This document shows positions 24,219-33,400 of a stretch of 59,488 nt of DNA, one piece after another. Under the pieces are notes generated by a model. The model saw nothing but the letters and a program-made list of their open reading frames with translations, had not been told where the DNA came from and searched no databases. A program made the position numbers and the translations under genes. The stretch comes from a virus, in the IMG/VR virus record IMGVR_UViG_3300020165_000023, positions 1 through 59,488 of that record; one strand, written 5' to 3'. Within the stretch, counting starts at the first letter, position 1. Every line of letters starts with the position of its first letter.

Positions 24219-27200
24219 ATGACTAACCAATTTACGGATACAACCTTCTCGGTTACCTACAAAGACGACTTTGCGGATTCTGACAATTACCATCGCGTAT
24301 TGTTTAATTCCGGTCGTGCTCTTCAGGCGCGAGAGCTTACGCAAATGCAAACGATTATCCAGAAGGAAATCGAGCGCTTTGCTAATAACGTTTTCCGGAC
24401 TGGTTCACAGGTTAACCCTGCTGGTCTGACGCTTAACACGAACATGGAATTCGTTAAGCTTGCTGGTAACCCTGATATTTCCGACTTTGCTGTTGGTCAA
24501 ACTGTTACTGAGTCAAGCACTGGTATCGCTGGTTTGATTACTCGCATTGAATCTTATGTCGATGCTGAGAACCCGGCTACCTTTTATGTAACGTACACCA
24601 GCACCGTTGGAGGCACCTCCAGTGACGCTCTGGGCGACCGTGAGGCCTCTGTACGCTTTACTCCTGCTGGTACTATCACGAACGGAAATGGTACGTCTGT
24701 ATCCGTTCAAACAACCGATACGGAAGTCGATCCTGCTGTTGGTGTTGGTACGGCTGTTTCTGTATCTACTGGTGCATTCTATGCTGCTGGCCACTTTGTT
24801 CAGTGTAACCCTCAGACCATTATGGTTGATCGTTACTTTGCTTACCCAACCGCTCAGCTTGGTTTCCGTGTTGATCAAGACATTGTAACTGCTGATGATG
24901 CAATTGAATTGTACGACAACCAGAACGTTCTTCCTAACGAGACTGCACCAGGTGCTGACCGTTACCGTATTCGTTTGACACTGGTATCTGAGTACGATCT
25001 TTCTGCAACTGATAACTTTGTTTACCTCAACACTATTATTGATGGTATCTTCTTGGATGAAACCGAGAAAAGCACATACGGTATCATTGGTGATGAGATG
25101 GCCAAGCGTACTGCAGAAGAATCTGGTGACTACACTGTTGAGCCATTTAACATTGAACTCGAAACCGATCTGGCCGATTCTGACTTCCTTTTGATTGATA
25201 TCTCTGCTGGTACTGCATATGTCGATGGCTACCGGTATGCAACCGAAGCTAACACTGGTATTGCTCTTCCACGTGCACGCGAAACTAAAACGTTTAATAA
25301 TGATGTTTCTGCCGCTACATTTGGTAACTTTATTGAAATCGATGGTACAACAGCTAAGGGCTTCCCTAACGTTGATACGTTTGAAGCAATTAACTTGCGT
25401 GACTCTGCTGGTTACCTTGGTTCAACCATTGGTACAGCACGTGTTCGTTCTGTTGAAGCTTCTGGTTCAAACTACAACTACTACCTCTTTGATGTAAACA
25501 TGAATGCAGGTCAGAAGTTTAGTGAAGTACGTTCCATGGGTACTGCAACGACAGCTGTTGGTGATGTTGTCCTTGAGTACGGTAATGCACGCTTGAATGA
25601 TACCGCTAACAACGATCTGTTCTTTACTCTGCGTCATGATCGTCCACGTACCATGACTGATATTTCCCTGACTGTTCAGCGTCGTGAGACAGTAACACTG
25701 GACGGTTCTGGTGTTGGTACACTGACATTGACTGCTGGTGACGAAACCTTTACTGGTACAAATAGCTGGATTATTTCACGTACTTCTGATGGTGTATTGA
25801 TTGACGCTGATTCTATTACCGGTTCTGGTACTTCTTCTGCTACTATCACTCATGCAACATCTGCTAGTGAAACAATTGAAATCCTCACACAAGTAAACAA
25901 AGGTGCGGGTGAAGTACGTACTAAGACACTGACTGAAACAACTGCAACTGCTGCAATTGATTCTGACGGTAATGGCTTGCGCTTTGTTGCACTTGGTAAA
26001 GCAGACATTTACGATCTTGAACGTATTACTAGCATTGATTCTGACGGTGTATCGCTTGCTGATTTGTTTACTTTTGATAATGGTCAGCGCGATAACTTCT
26101 ACGATCAAGGTCGCTTGATTCTTAATCCTGGTCAAACTGCACCAACTGGTAATGTATTTGTGCGTTACACATACTTTGCACATGGCGCAACTGGTGACTT
26201 CTTCTCGGCTAACTCTTATGAAGGACAAGTTAACTACAACGCAATTCCTGTATTTAGTAAAAAAGATGGTACTATTATTGAGTTGCGTAATGTTCTTGAC
26301 TTCCGTTCCCGTAAAGATGATACGGGTGCAAACTTTTCTGCAGCAACTGCACGGGTTAATGAGCTACCGTTGAACACTGATACGGTTCAAGCTGACATTG
26401 ATTACTACATGCCGCGTAACGATACACTGGTATTGAATAAAGACGGCACGTTTGCACTTATCGATGGTACCTCTGCATTTGATCCTAAGTACTCAGCTCT
26501 TCCTGAAGGTGCAATGGCACTGTATACTCTGCAGCTGAACGCTTACACTGATGATGAAAACGATGTTAATATCGGTTATATTGATAATCGCGGTTACACC
26601 ATGAAAGACATTGGTGCAATTGAAGATCGTGTTGAGCGACTTGAAGAAATTACTACGTTGAACTTGCTTGAAGCCGAAACGTCTAAGATTGAAGTTCTTG
26701 ATGCAGACGGTAACAACCGTTTCAAGACTGGCTTCTTTGCAGATAACTTCTCTGATGCTTCTTATAGTGATATGAAGAGTAATGAGCAACGTGTGTTCTT
26801 TGATACTAATGCTGAACTAATTCGTCCGCCGGTTGTATCTAACCCAATTCGTATGTTCTTGGATTCATCTGCTTCAACTAACGTTAAACTCATGGGTAAC
26901 CATGTATTGATGAATTACGTTGACTCTGATGTATTGATTCAAGATTATGCGTCTGAGTTTGAAAACGTTAACCCATTTGGTGTTATTAGCCATTGGGGTA
27001 CAGTTGAGCTTTCACCTGAAGTTGATTATCAGGTAACCGTTAATTTTGGTAAAGCACAGCAGCTAGTTAAAAAATATTACGAACTTAAGCAGTCGGCTAG
27101 CTATGATTCACGCAAAAAACAAATCCGTGAAGAGTTCAATGCATTGGTTGGTAGTTCTTTATCTATCGAAGCATTCAAGCCGTCAGTTACTACTAACGCA

Positions 27201-29822
27201 CGTGGCAAAGAAACACGCAAGTATAACTTTAGTAACCTGACGTCTGGTGCATTTATGCGGGCGCGTAAGGTATTCTTCCGTGCACGTGGTCTGAAGCCTA
27301 ACACTAAGTTCTTTGCTTTCTTTGACGGCAAGGGTGTTGATCACCTGGTACGTCAAGAAACATCGTTTAGTAACTACATCAGCCGTGATGAGAATGCAGC
27401 TTCGTCTAAGTTTACGCAAAACGAAAGTCATCCTGATGGTGAAACGGTTTTGCAGACAAATCATCGTGGTGATTTGATTGGCTCATTCTTCATTCCACAT
27501 GGTGTATTTGCAGCAGGTGCGCGTGAGTTTAAGCTGCTTGATATTGAAATCGATAATAATGAAATGGCTTCATCTGGTGCGTTCACTGATTACAGCACTA
27601 AGCGTCGTCCTGTAGTTCAGCCTAAGCCACGTCCTAAGCCACGCCCGGTTCCTAAGCCACGTCCGCCGCGGCCTACACCGGCACCACCTACGGCTCCGAC
27701 ACCACCGTCACCACCAAAAGTAATCACACCGAAGCCTTCGCCTCCGTCTAAAAATGGATGTGGTGACGGTAAGTACAAATATGCACTGAAACGTTACGGC
27801 GTGAACGTCAGAGAAGGCGGCCTTGGTGGTTGGCCTCGCTTGAACTTCGGACGCTGTATGACCCCAGAAGAAGCAAGGGTTCAAAATATACAATTAGCTA
27901 AAATGAAGACAAGCTTCACGGAGCAATGGGTTCGGCAATGGTGGCCAGTAAAGAAGGCAAACATTTCGGCATCTAGCCACCAGCTTTTTGGTTCGCGGTC
28001 TGCTACGATTGCTAAAGCCCCTGGTTCTGTTCGTAAACCATCAACTACGCGTATTACAAGTACACCTGTAACTAAAAAGTACTCGTTGTTCTCGAACCAT
28101 ATTACACCGGCTACAACAACACGTACGGCTCCTACCCCGATTAAGCGTAATGTTGGTTCTAACGTTTCGTTGTTCGGTTATGGTAACCGCGCCACCGGTT
28201 GGAATGGTTTGCTGAACCCACGTCAGTGTGCATTCAAAGACCCAATTGCTCAGTCTTTCCGTCTGCCTACTGCACTGTCTGCTGGTGGTATTGTTACCGA
28301 AATCGATGTATACTTCCGTACACGTCCAACCGGTGATATTCCAGTACGCTTACAGATTCGCCCAATGATTGCTGGTGTTCCTGATAAGACATTCATTGCT
28401 GAAGTACAATTAAACCGTGATGATGTTAACATTCCAGGTAACTTGAATGATCTGACAACTGTACGTGCAACACCTACAACGTTTACATTTACTAAGCCTG
28501 TTCATTTGCTACCAAACGAAGATTATGCTTTCGTTCTGATTGCTGATACTACTGACTACAATGTATTTGTTGCTAAGACCGGCGCTCTTGAGCTTGGTTC
28601 ATCTTCACTGCGCATTAGTCGCCAGCCTTCGATGGGTTCACTGTTCTTGTCTCAGAATGGCGTAACTTGGTCACCTGATCAAGAGCGTGATATTATGTTT
28701 AACCTGCGTTGTGCAGTGTTTGATATCGAACAAACCGCTGTTGGTGTATTCAACAATGGTGATCTTGTTGATGTGCCACTTAACTCTAATCCATTCTTTG
28801 TTGACTCTGGTTCGACAACGGTATATGTACAGCAGCCTAATAGCGGTCTGATGGCTGGCGATATTGTTTCTTTTGACGGTATCGACTCTGCAGCTGACTA
28901 TGCTGGTATCACGGGTTCAACACTAATGGGCAACCACACGGTTGTTAAAGTTGATGGTACAGGTTATACCTTTGTAGCTGATTCTGCTGCAACTGCAACA
29001 ACAACTATTGGCGGTCTAAACCTTACCGGTACACGTAACATTGTCTTTGATGAGTTCACTCCTACGATTGACTTGTTCCTTGACGACAATACAACTGCTG
29101 ATTTTGTTGTTAACCTTACAGATGGTGCAGGTATTCCAACAGTTAATGATGCATCTAATGGCGCATACACCAAGAACACAACAGATAACATTGTCTACGA
29201 TGATGAGACGTTAGTTCTTGATGCACCTGCAATGATTGCATCGGTTGATTATGAAGAAGCTAAGCTTGGTTCTACTAATCGTTCTGTTGATATGACAGCA
29301 ACCTTTAGTACGGTTAACAAGTTCGTTTCTCCAATCATCGATCTGTCTACTATGACTGCAGTCCTAAATACTAATTTGATTGACAACCAAGACTCCGCTT
29401 CTGAAGTTGGTATCTTGAATAACCCAATCAACTTTGTTGCTGAGACTGATGCATCTGGTGGTACTGCACTGGCTAAGCATGTAACCGAAACGATTACACT
29501 GTCTGAACCAGCTGTTGGTATTAAGGTTCTTCTTGATGCTAACCGTGGCAACAACAGCTTTATCGATGTATACTACAAGACGTTGGCTGAAGGTTCTGAT
29601 GAACTTATCGACGAACAAAACTGGGTATACATTCCAGAAGAAACTAATAACCCAACTGATGAAGATCGTAAGGTGTTCCGTGAATATGAATACCTTGCTG
29701 GTGGTGCAACTGGTACGCTTGATCCATTCACCGCTTACAAGATTAAGATTGTGATGCGTTCTGGTAATAGTTCACATGCGCCATTGATTAGTGCGCTTCG
29801 GGCTATTACACTAGGTACTTAA
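24219..29822 (+). CDS. Giant baseplate/appendage protein, DUF4815-type
   Basis: This 1867-residue protein follows gp8 after 16 bases. The N-terminus (DNYHRVLFNSGRALQARELT, then QMQTIIQKEIERFANNVFRT) is the DUF4815 pattern found in large wedge proteins of marine T4-like phages, in the place of T4 gp9/gp10. A helical stretch around residues 795-860 (IGAIEDRVERLEEITTLNLL) may trimerise. Residues about 1130-1180 form a Pro/Lys/Arg-rich hinge (KPRPKPRPVPKPRPPRPTPA). After it come CAFKDPIAQSFRLPTALSAG and PVRLQIRPMIAGVPD, a beta-sandwich block, and at least two more beta domains. It likely forms the peripheral baseplate and a fibre-attachment platform. Exact T4 equivalence is not certain. Confidence 0.75.
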   Translation: MTNQFTDTTFSVTYKDDFADSDNYHRVLFNSGRALQARELTQMQTIIQKEIERFANNVFRTGSQVNPAGLTLNTNMEFVKLAGNPDISDFAVGQTVTESSTGIAGLITRIESYVDAENPATFYVTYTSTVGGTSSDALGDREASVRFTPAGTITNGNGTSVSVQTTDTEVDPAVGVGTAVSVSTGAFYAAGHFVQCNPQTIMVDRYFAYPTAQLGFRVDQDIVTADDAIELYDNQNVLPNETAPGADRYRIRLTLVSEYDLSATDNFVYLNTIIDGIFLDETEKSTYGIIGDEMAKRTAEESGDYTVEPFNIELETDLADSDFLLIDISAGTAYVDGYRYATEANTGIALPRARETKTFNNDVSAATFGNFIEIDGTTAKGFPNVDTFEAINLRDSAGYLGSTIGTARVRSVEASGSNYNYYLFDVNMNAGQKFSEVRSMGTATTAVGDVVLEYGNARLNDTANNDLFFTLRHDRPRTMTDISLTVQRRETVTLDGSGVGTLTLTAGDETFTGTNSWIISRTSDGVLIDADSITGSGTSSATITHATSASETIEILTQVNKGAGEVRTKTLTETTATAAIDSDGNGLRFVALGKADIYDLERITSIDSDGVSLADLFTFDNGQRDNFYDQGRLILNPGQTAPTGNVFVRYTYFAHGATGDFFSANSYEGQVNYNAIPVFSKKDGTIIELRNVLDFRSRKDDTGANFSAATARVNELPLNTDTVQADIDYYMPRNDTLVLNKDGTFALIDGTSAFDPKYSALPEGAMALYTLQLNAYTDDENDVNIGYIDNRGYTMKDIGAIEDRVERLEEITTLNLLEAETSKIEVLDADGNNRFKTGFFADNFSDASYSDMKSNEQRVFFDTNAELIRPPVVSNPIRMFLDSSASTNVKLMGNHVLMNYVDSDVLIQDYASEFENVNPFGVISHWGTVELSPEVDYQVTVNFGKAQQLVKKYYELKQSASYDSRKKQIREEFNALVGSSLSIEAFKPSVTTNARGKETRKYNFSNLTSGAFMRARKVFFRARGLKPNTKFFAFFDGKGVDHLVRQETSFSNYISRDENAASSKFTQNESHPDGETVLQTNHRGDLIGSFFIPHGVFAAGAREFKLLDIEIDNNEMASSGAFTDYSTKRRPVVQPKPRPKPRPVPKPRPPRPTPAPPTAPTPPSPPKVITPKPSPPSKNGCGDGKYKYALKRYGVNVREGGLGGWPRLNFGRCMTPEEARVQNIQLAKMKTSFTEQWVRQWWPVKKANISASSHQLFGSRSATIAKAPGSVRKPSTTRITSTPVTKKYSLFSNHITPATTTRTAPTPIKRNVGSNVSLFGYGNRATGWNGLLNPRQCAFKDPIAQSFRLPTALSAGGIVTEIDVYFRTRPTGDIPVRLQIRPMIAGVPDKTFIAEVQLNRDDVNIPGNLNDLTTVRATPTTFTFTKPVHLLPNEDYAFVLIADTTDYNVFVAKTGALELGSSSLRISRQPSMGSLFLSQNGVTWSPDQERDIMFNLRCAVFDIEQTAVGVFNNGDLVDVPLNSNPFFVDSGSTTVYVQQPNSGLMAGDIVSFDGIDSAADYAGITGSTLMGNHTVVKVDGTGYTFVADSAATATTTIGGLNLTGTRNIVFDEFTPTIDLFLDDNTTADFVVNLTDGAGIPTVNDASNGAYTKNTTDNIVYDDETLVLDAPAMIASVDYEEAKLGSTNRSVDMTATFSTVNKFVSPIIDLSTMTAVLNTNLIDNQDSASEVGILNNPINFVAETDASGGTALAKHVTETITLSEPAVGIKVLLDANRGNNSFIDVYYKTLAEGSDELIDEQNWVYIPEETNNPTDEDRKVFREYEYLAGGATGTLDPFTAYKIKIVMRSGNSSHAPLISALRAITLGT

Positions 29823-29823
29823 T

Positions 29824-30036
29824 ATGAACGATAACTTGGTAAAAGTTGATGGTCACCCTGGTTACTATAGAGATATGGTAACTGGGGCAATCGTCAATAA
29901 GAATACATCGGCACTTGATGCCGCTAAAAAGAAGAAAGCAGCTCTCAACCGGGATAGGGAACGGATGGACGAGCTTGAGCAAAAGGTAGATAATCTAACT
30001 GGAATGTTAGAGACTCTACTGACTAAGCTCACTTAG
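29824..30036 (+). CDS. Small coiled-coil virion-associated protein
   Basis: This is a 70-residue protein, and its ATG comes one base after the stop of the giant baseplate gene. The first 27 residues (VKVDGHPGYYRDMVTGAIVN) contain a 'GHPGYYRDxxTGAI-N' motif that I know from small proteins in the same position in T4-like marine phages. The rest is a charged helix with heptad leucines (ELEQKVDNLTGMLETLLTKL), a likely coiled coil. Close coupling suggests that it binds the large protein or the fibre root. Function unknown. Confidence 0.65.
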   Translation: MNDNLVKVDGHPGYYRDMVTGAIVNKNTSALDAAKKKKAALNRDRERMDELEQKVDNLTGMLETLLTKLT

Positions 30037-30043
30037 TCATACG

Positions 30044-30051
30044 TATAAATA
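30044..30051 (+). promoter_or_regulatory. Late promoter for the first fibre operon
   Basis: Exact TATAAATA, 27 bases before ATG 30079, within the 42-base gap. Confidence 0.78.
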
Positions 30052-30078
30052 TAAGTAAAAATAAGAGAGCTTTTAACA

Positions 30079-30414
30079 ATGACTCAGTATGCAGACTTGA
30101 CGATTCATCAAGGCAATGATAGTATCTTTCGCCTTGAAGTTCTGGACAGTGATAGGACCCCGAAAGACTTAAGCAGTTTTTCGGCAAAGTCGTCGTTTAA
30201 GCGCACATATAAAAGCTCTGATTCTGACACATACCATTTTCAAACCGCAACAGATTCTGCTGGTAATCTTGATCTTATCTTGGATGGAACTGTATCAGAT
30301 GATATTAAAACAGGCCGCTATTTTTATGATGTGTTTCTTCTGAAAGATAATACTTCAGAAAAGATTCTTGAGGGTCGATTGGAAATTATGCCATCAGCTA
30401 CAAGTATAACATAA
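30079..30414 (+). CDS. Small Ig/BppU-N-like beta protein
   Basis: This is a 111-residue protein. The pattern YADLTIHQGNDSIFRLEVLD, then KDLSSFSAKSSFKRTY, ILDGTVSDDIKTGRYFYDVF and RLEIMPSATSI resembles the 'QGD-F' beta domain of phage baseplate upper proteins (BppU N-terminus) and similar small phage virion proteins. Such domains dock fibres to the baseplate. It stands first in the fibre operon, 13 bases before the 1506-residue fibre, consistent with an adaptor. The assignment is a fold-level guess. Confidence 0.55.
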   Translation: MTQYADLTIHQGNDSIFRLEVLDSDRTPKDLSSFSAKSSFKRTYKSSDSDTYHFQTATDSAGNLDLILDGTVSDDIKTGRYFYDVFLLKDNTSEKILEGRLEIMPSATSIT

Positions 30415-30427
30415 AAAGAGCAAAAAC

Positions 30428-33400
30428 ATGTCCAGAAGAATTGTTTTATCGAGTGGTCCTATCCTCGTAAAAAATATCCGATCCGGTATCCCCACAAGTT
30501 TATACACAAGCTTACTTTCCCTAAAAGATGTAACTGGCACACCCAGCGCCGTAAATCAATATGTTACTTGGGACAGTGATCAGAATAAATTCACGTTTAC
30601 TGCATCAAATGTAGATACTAATGCAATTTCTTTGTTAGTTGATTCTGCTGTATCTACAATCGTTGACTCTGATTATATTAATAATCTATTGGGTGAAACT
30701 ATTGATGCAGCGACACTTAATACACAAAGTGGTTCGTACTACCTCGACTACACTAACTTTACCAATACACCAACTATTCCAGCAGCCTATGGTGATGCTG
30801 ATGTAACCACTTTGGTTGATTCTGCTTACGTCAATGCACGAGTTGATACTGTTAGTGCTGGCACTGACTCTGCTACAGTTCGTACAATTGCTGATGAACA
30901 AATTGCTCTTGCAAGTATCGGTGATTTAGCTGACGTTAATATTGTTGGTGCAGCTGCGGGTAAGATTCTTAAGTATGATGCAGGTGGTTTTATTATTGCA
31001 GCAGACGAAGCGGTTGGTACCGGCCTTGATTCTGATCTTACTATTGCATTAATTGATTCTGCTTACGTCAATGCACGAGTTGATGCGGTTAGTGCTGGTA
31101 CAGATTCCGCTACAGTTCGTACAATTGCTGATGAACAAATCGCGCTGGCAGACACGCATGACTCTGCTACAACTCTTGCACAGATTAATGCAACAGTTAA
31201 CCAATCTTATATTGATGCTCTTGACACGCATGATAGCGCAGCAGTTCAAGATCAAATCGATGCAACTATTGCATCGACTGATACTCATGACTCAGCTGCG
31301 GTACAGAGCCAGATTGATGCAACTATTGCATTGACTGATACTCATGACTCAGCCGCAGTACAAGGTCAAATTGATGCAACAGTTAATGCATTAGACACTC
31401 ATGACTCAGCTGCAGTACAAGGTCAAATTGATGCAACAGTTAATGCTCTTGATACTCACGATAGTGCAGCAGTCCAGGGTCAGATTAATGCGACCATTAA
31501 TGCATTAGACACCCATGACTCTGCTGCTGTCCTTGGTCAGATTAATGCAACAGTAAATCAAACATTCATTAATCAATTTGATACTCACGATAGTGCAGCA
31601 GTGCAAGGTCAGATTGATACAACTGTTAATGCTCTTGATACACATGATTCTGCGGCAGTGCAAGCGCAAATCAATACAACTGTTAATGCTCTTGATACAC
31701 ATGATTCTGCGGCTGTTCAGGGTCAGATTGATACTACACTAGCTACTGATGTAACAATTGGTGGTAACCTAATAGTTGACGGTTACATTGCTGGTCCAAC
31801 CACAATGACTATTGACCCTGCAACAATTGGTACAGATTCTGGTACGCTGGTTATCTTGGGTAACCTGCAAGTTGAAGGTGAAACTACTACTGTTAACTCA
31901 ACAACAGTTTCTATCTCTGATAAGAATATTGTATTAGCTGATTCTGCTACTAATGCAGCTCAAGCTGATGATGCTGGTATCACTATTAATGGTGCAAACG
32001 CAACTATTCAATATAAGTCGACTGGTGATAAGTGGGAATTTAATAAGCCGCTATTCCATGGTGCTGATCGTGTACTGACTACAGCAGACGATCTTCATGA
32101 CTCGGCTGCTGTTCAAGGTCAAATCGATGTAACTGTTAATGCCCTTGATACTCATGACTCGGCTGCAACATTAGCTCAAATCAATGCAGTAGTTAATGCG
32201 CTTGATACACATGATAGTGCGGCTGTTGTAGGTCAGATTGGTCTTGAAGTTACCAAGACGTTTGTTGATGCATTAGCAATCGATTATAATACTCTTACCA
32301 ATACACCAACTATTCCTGCTTTTGGTACTGATTACGTTGACTCAGGCGCAGTTAATCTTCTTATTGCATCTTCCGACACTCATGACTCTGCTGCCGTCTT
32401 GGGTCAAATTAATGCAACTATAAATCAGTCATTCATTGATGCATTAGATACACATGATAGCTCTGCAGTTCAGGGTCAAATTGATGTAACCGTTAATGCA
32501 TTAGATACTCATGATAGCGCAGCAGTTCTTGGTCAGATTAGCGCATCGAGTATTGGCGATCTTATTGATGTTGATTTAACTGGTATTAGTAACCTACAGG
32601 TACTTAAGTGGGATTCTGCTAATAGTAAATTCATTGCGGCTGCTGATGCAACAGCTGGCGGCGGCGGTACAGATGCTGATACACTTGATGGCCAAGATGG
32701 TACTCACTATCTTGATTACAATAACTTTACCAATACACCGACTATTCCGGCATTTGGTACTGATTACGTTGACTCAGCTGCGGTTAATCTTCTTATTGCT
32801 GCAGCAGATACTCACGACTCTGCAGCTGTCTTGGGTCAAATTAATGCAACAGTAAATCAATCCTTTATTGATGCATTTGATACTCACGACTCTGCTGCCA
32901 TTCAAGGCATGATTGATGCAACCCTGATTACAGCAGATACACATGACTCTGCTGCTGTTGTTGGCCAAATTGGTCTTGAGGTTACTAAGACATTTGTTGA
33001 TGCATTAGCAATTGATTATACTACACTAACTAATACACCAACTATTCCATCGTTTGGAAATGATTACGTTGACTCAGCTGCGGTTAATCTTCTTATTGCT
33101 GCAGCAGATACTCATGATAGTGCAGCCGTTCAAGGTCAAATCGATGTAACTGTTAATGCATTAGATACTCATGATTCAGCTGCAGTGCTCGGACAGATTA
33201 ACGCAACAGTTAATCAAGCATTTATTGATCAGTTCGATACACATGATAGTGCTGCTATCCAGACAATGATTGATGCATCCGATACGCATGATAGTGCTGC
33301 TGTTCTTGCTCAAATTAATAGCACGGTTAATCAATCGTTTATTAATGCGTTAGATACACACGATTCCGATGCTATTCAGGCGATGATCGATGTTACCATT

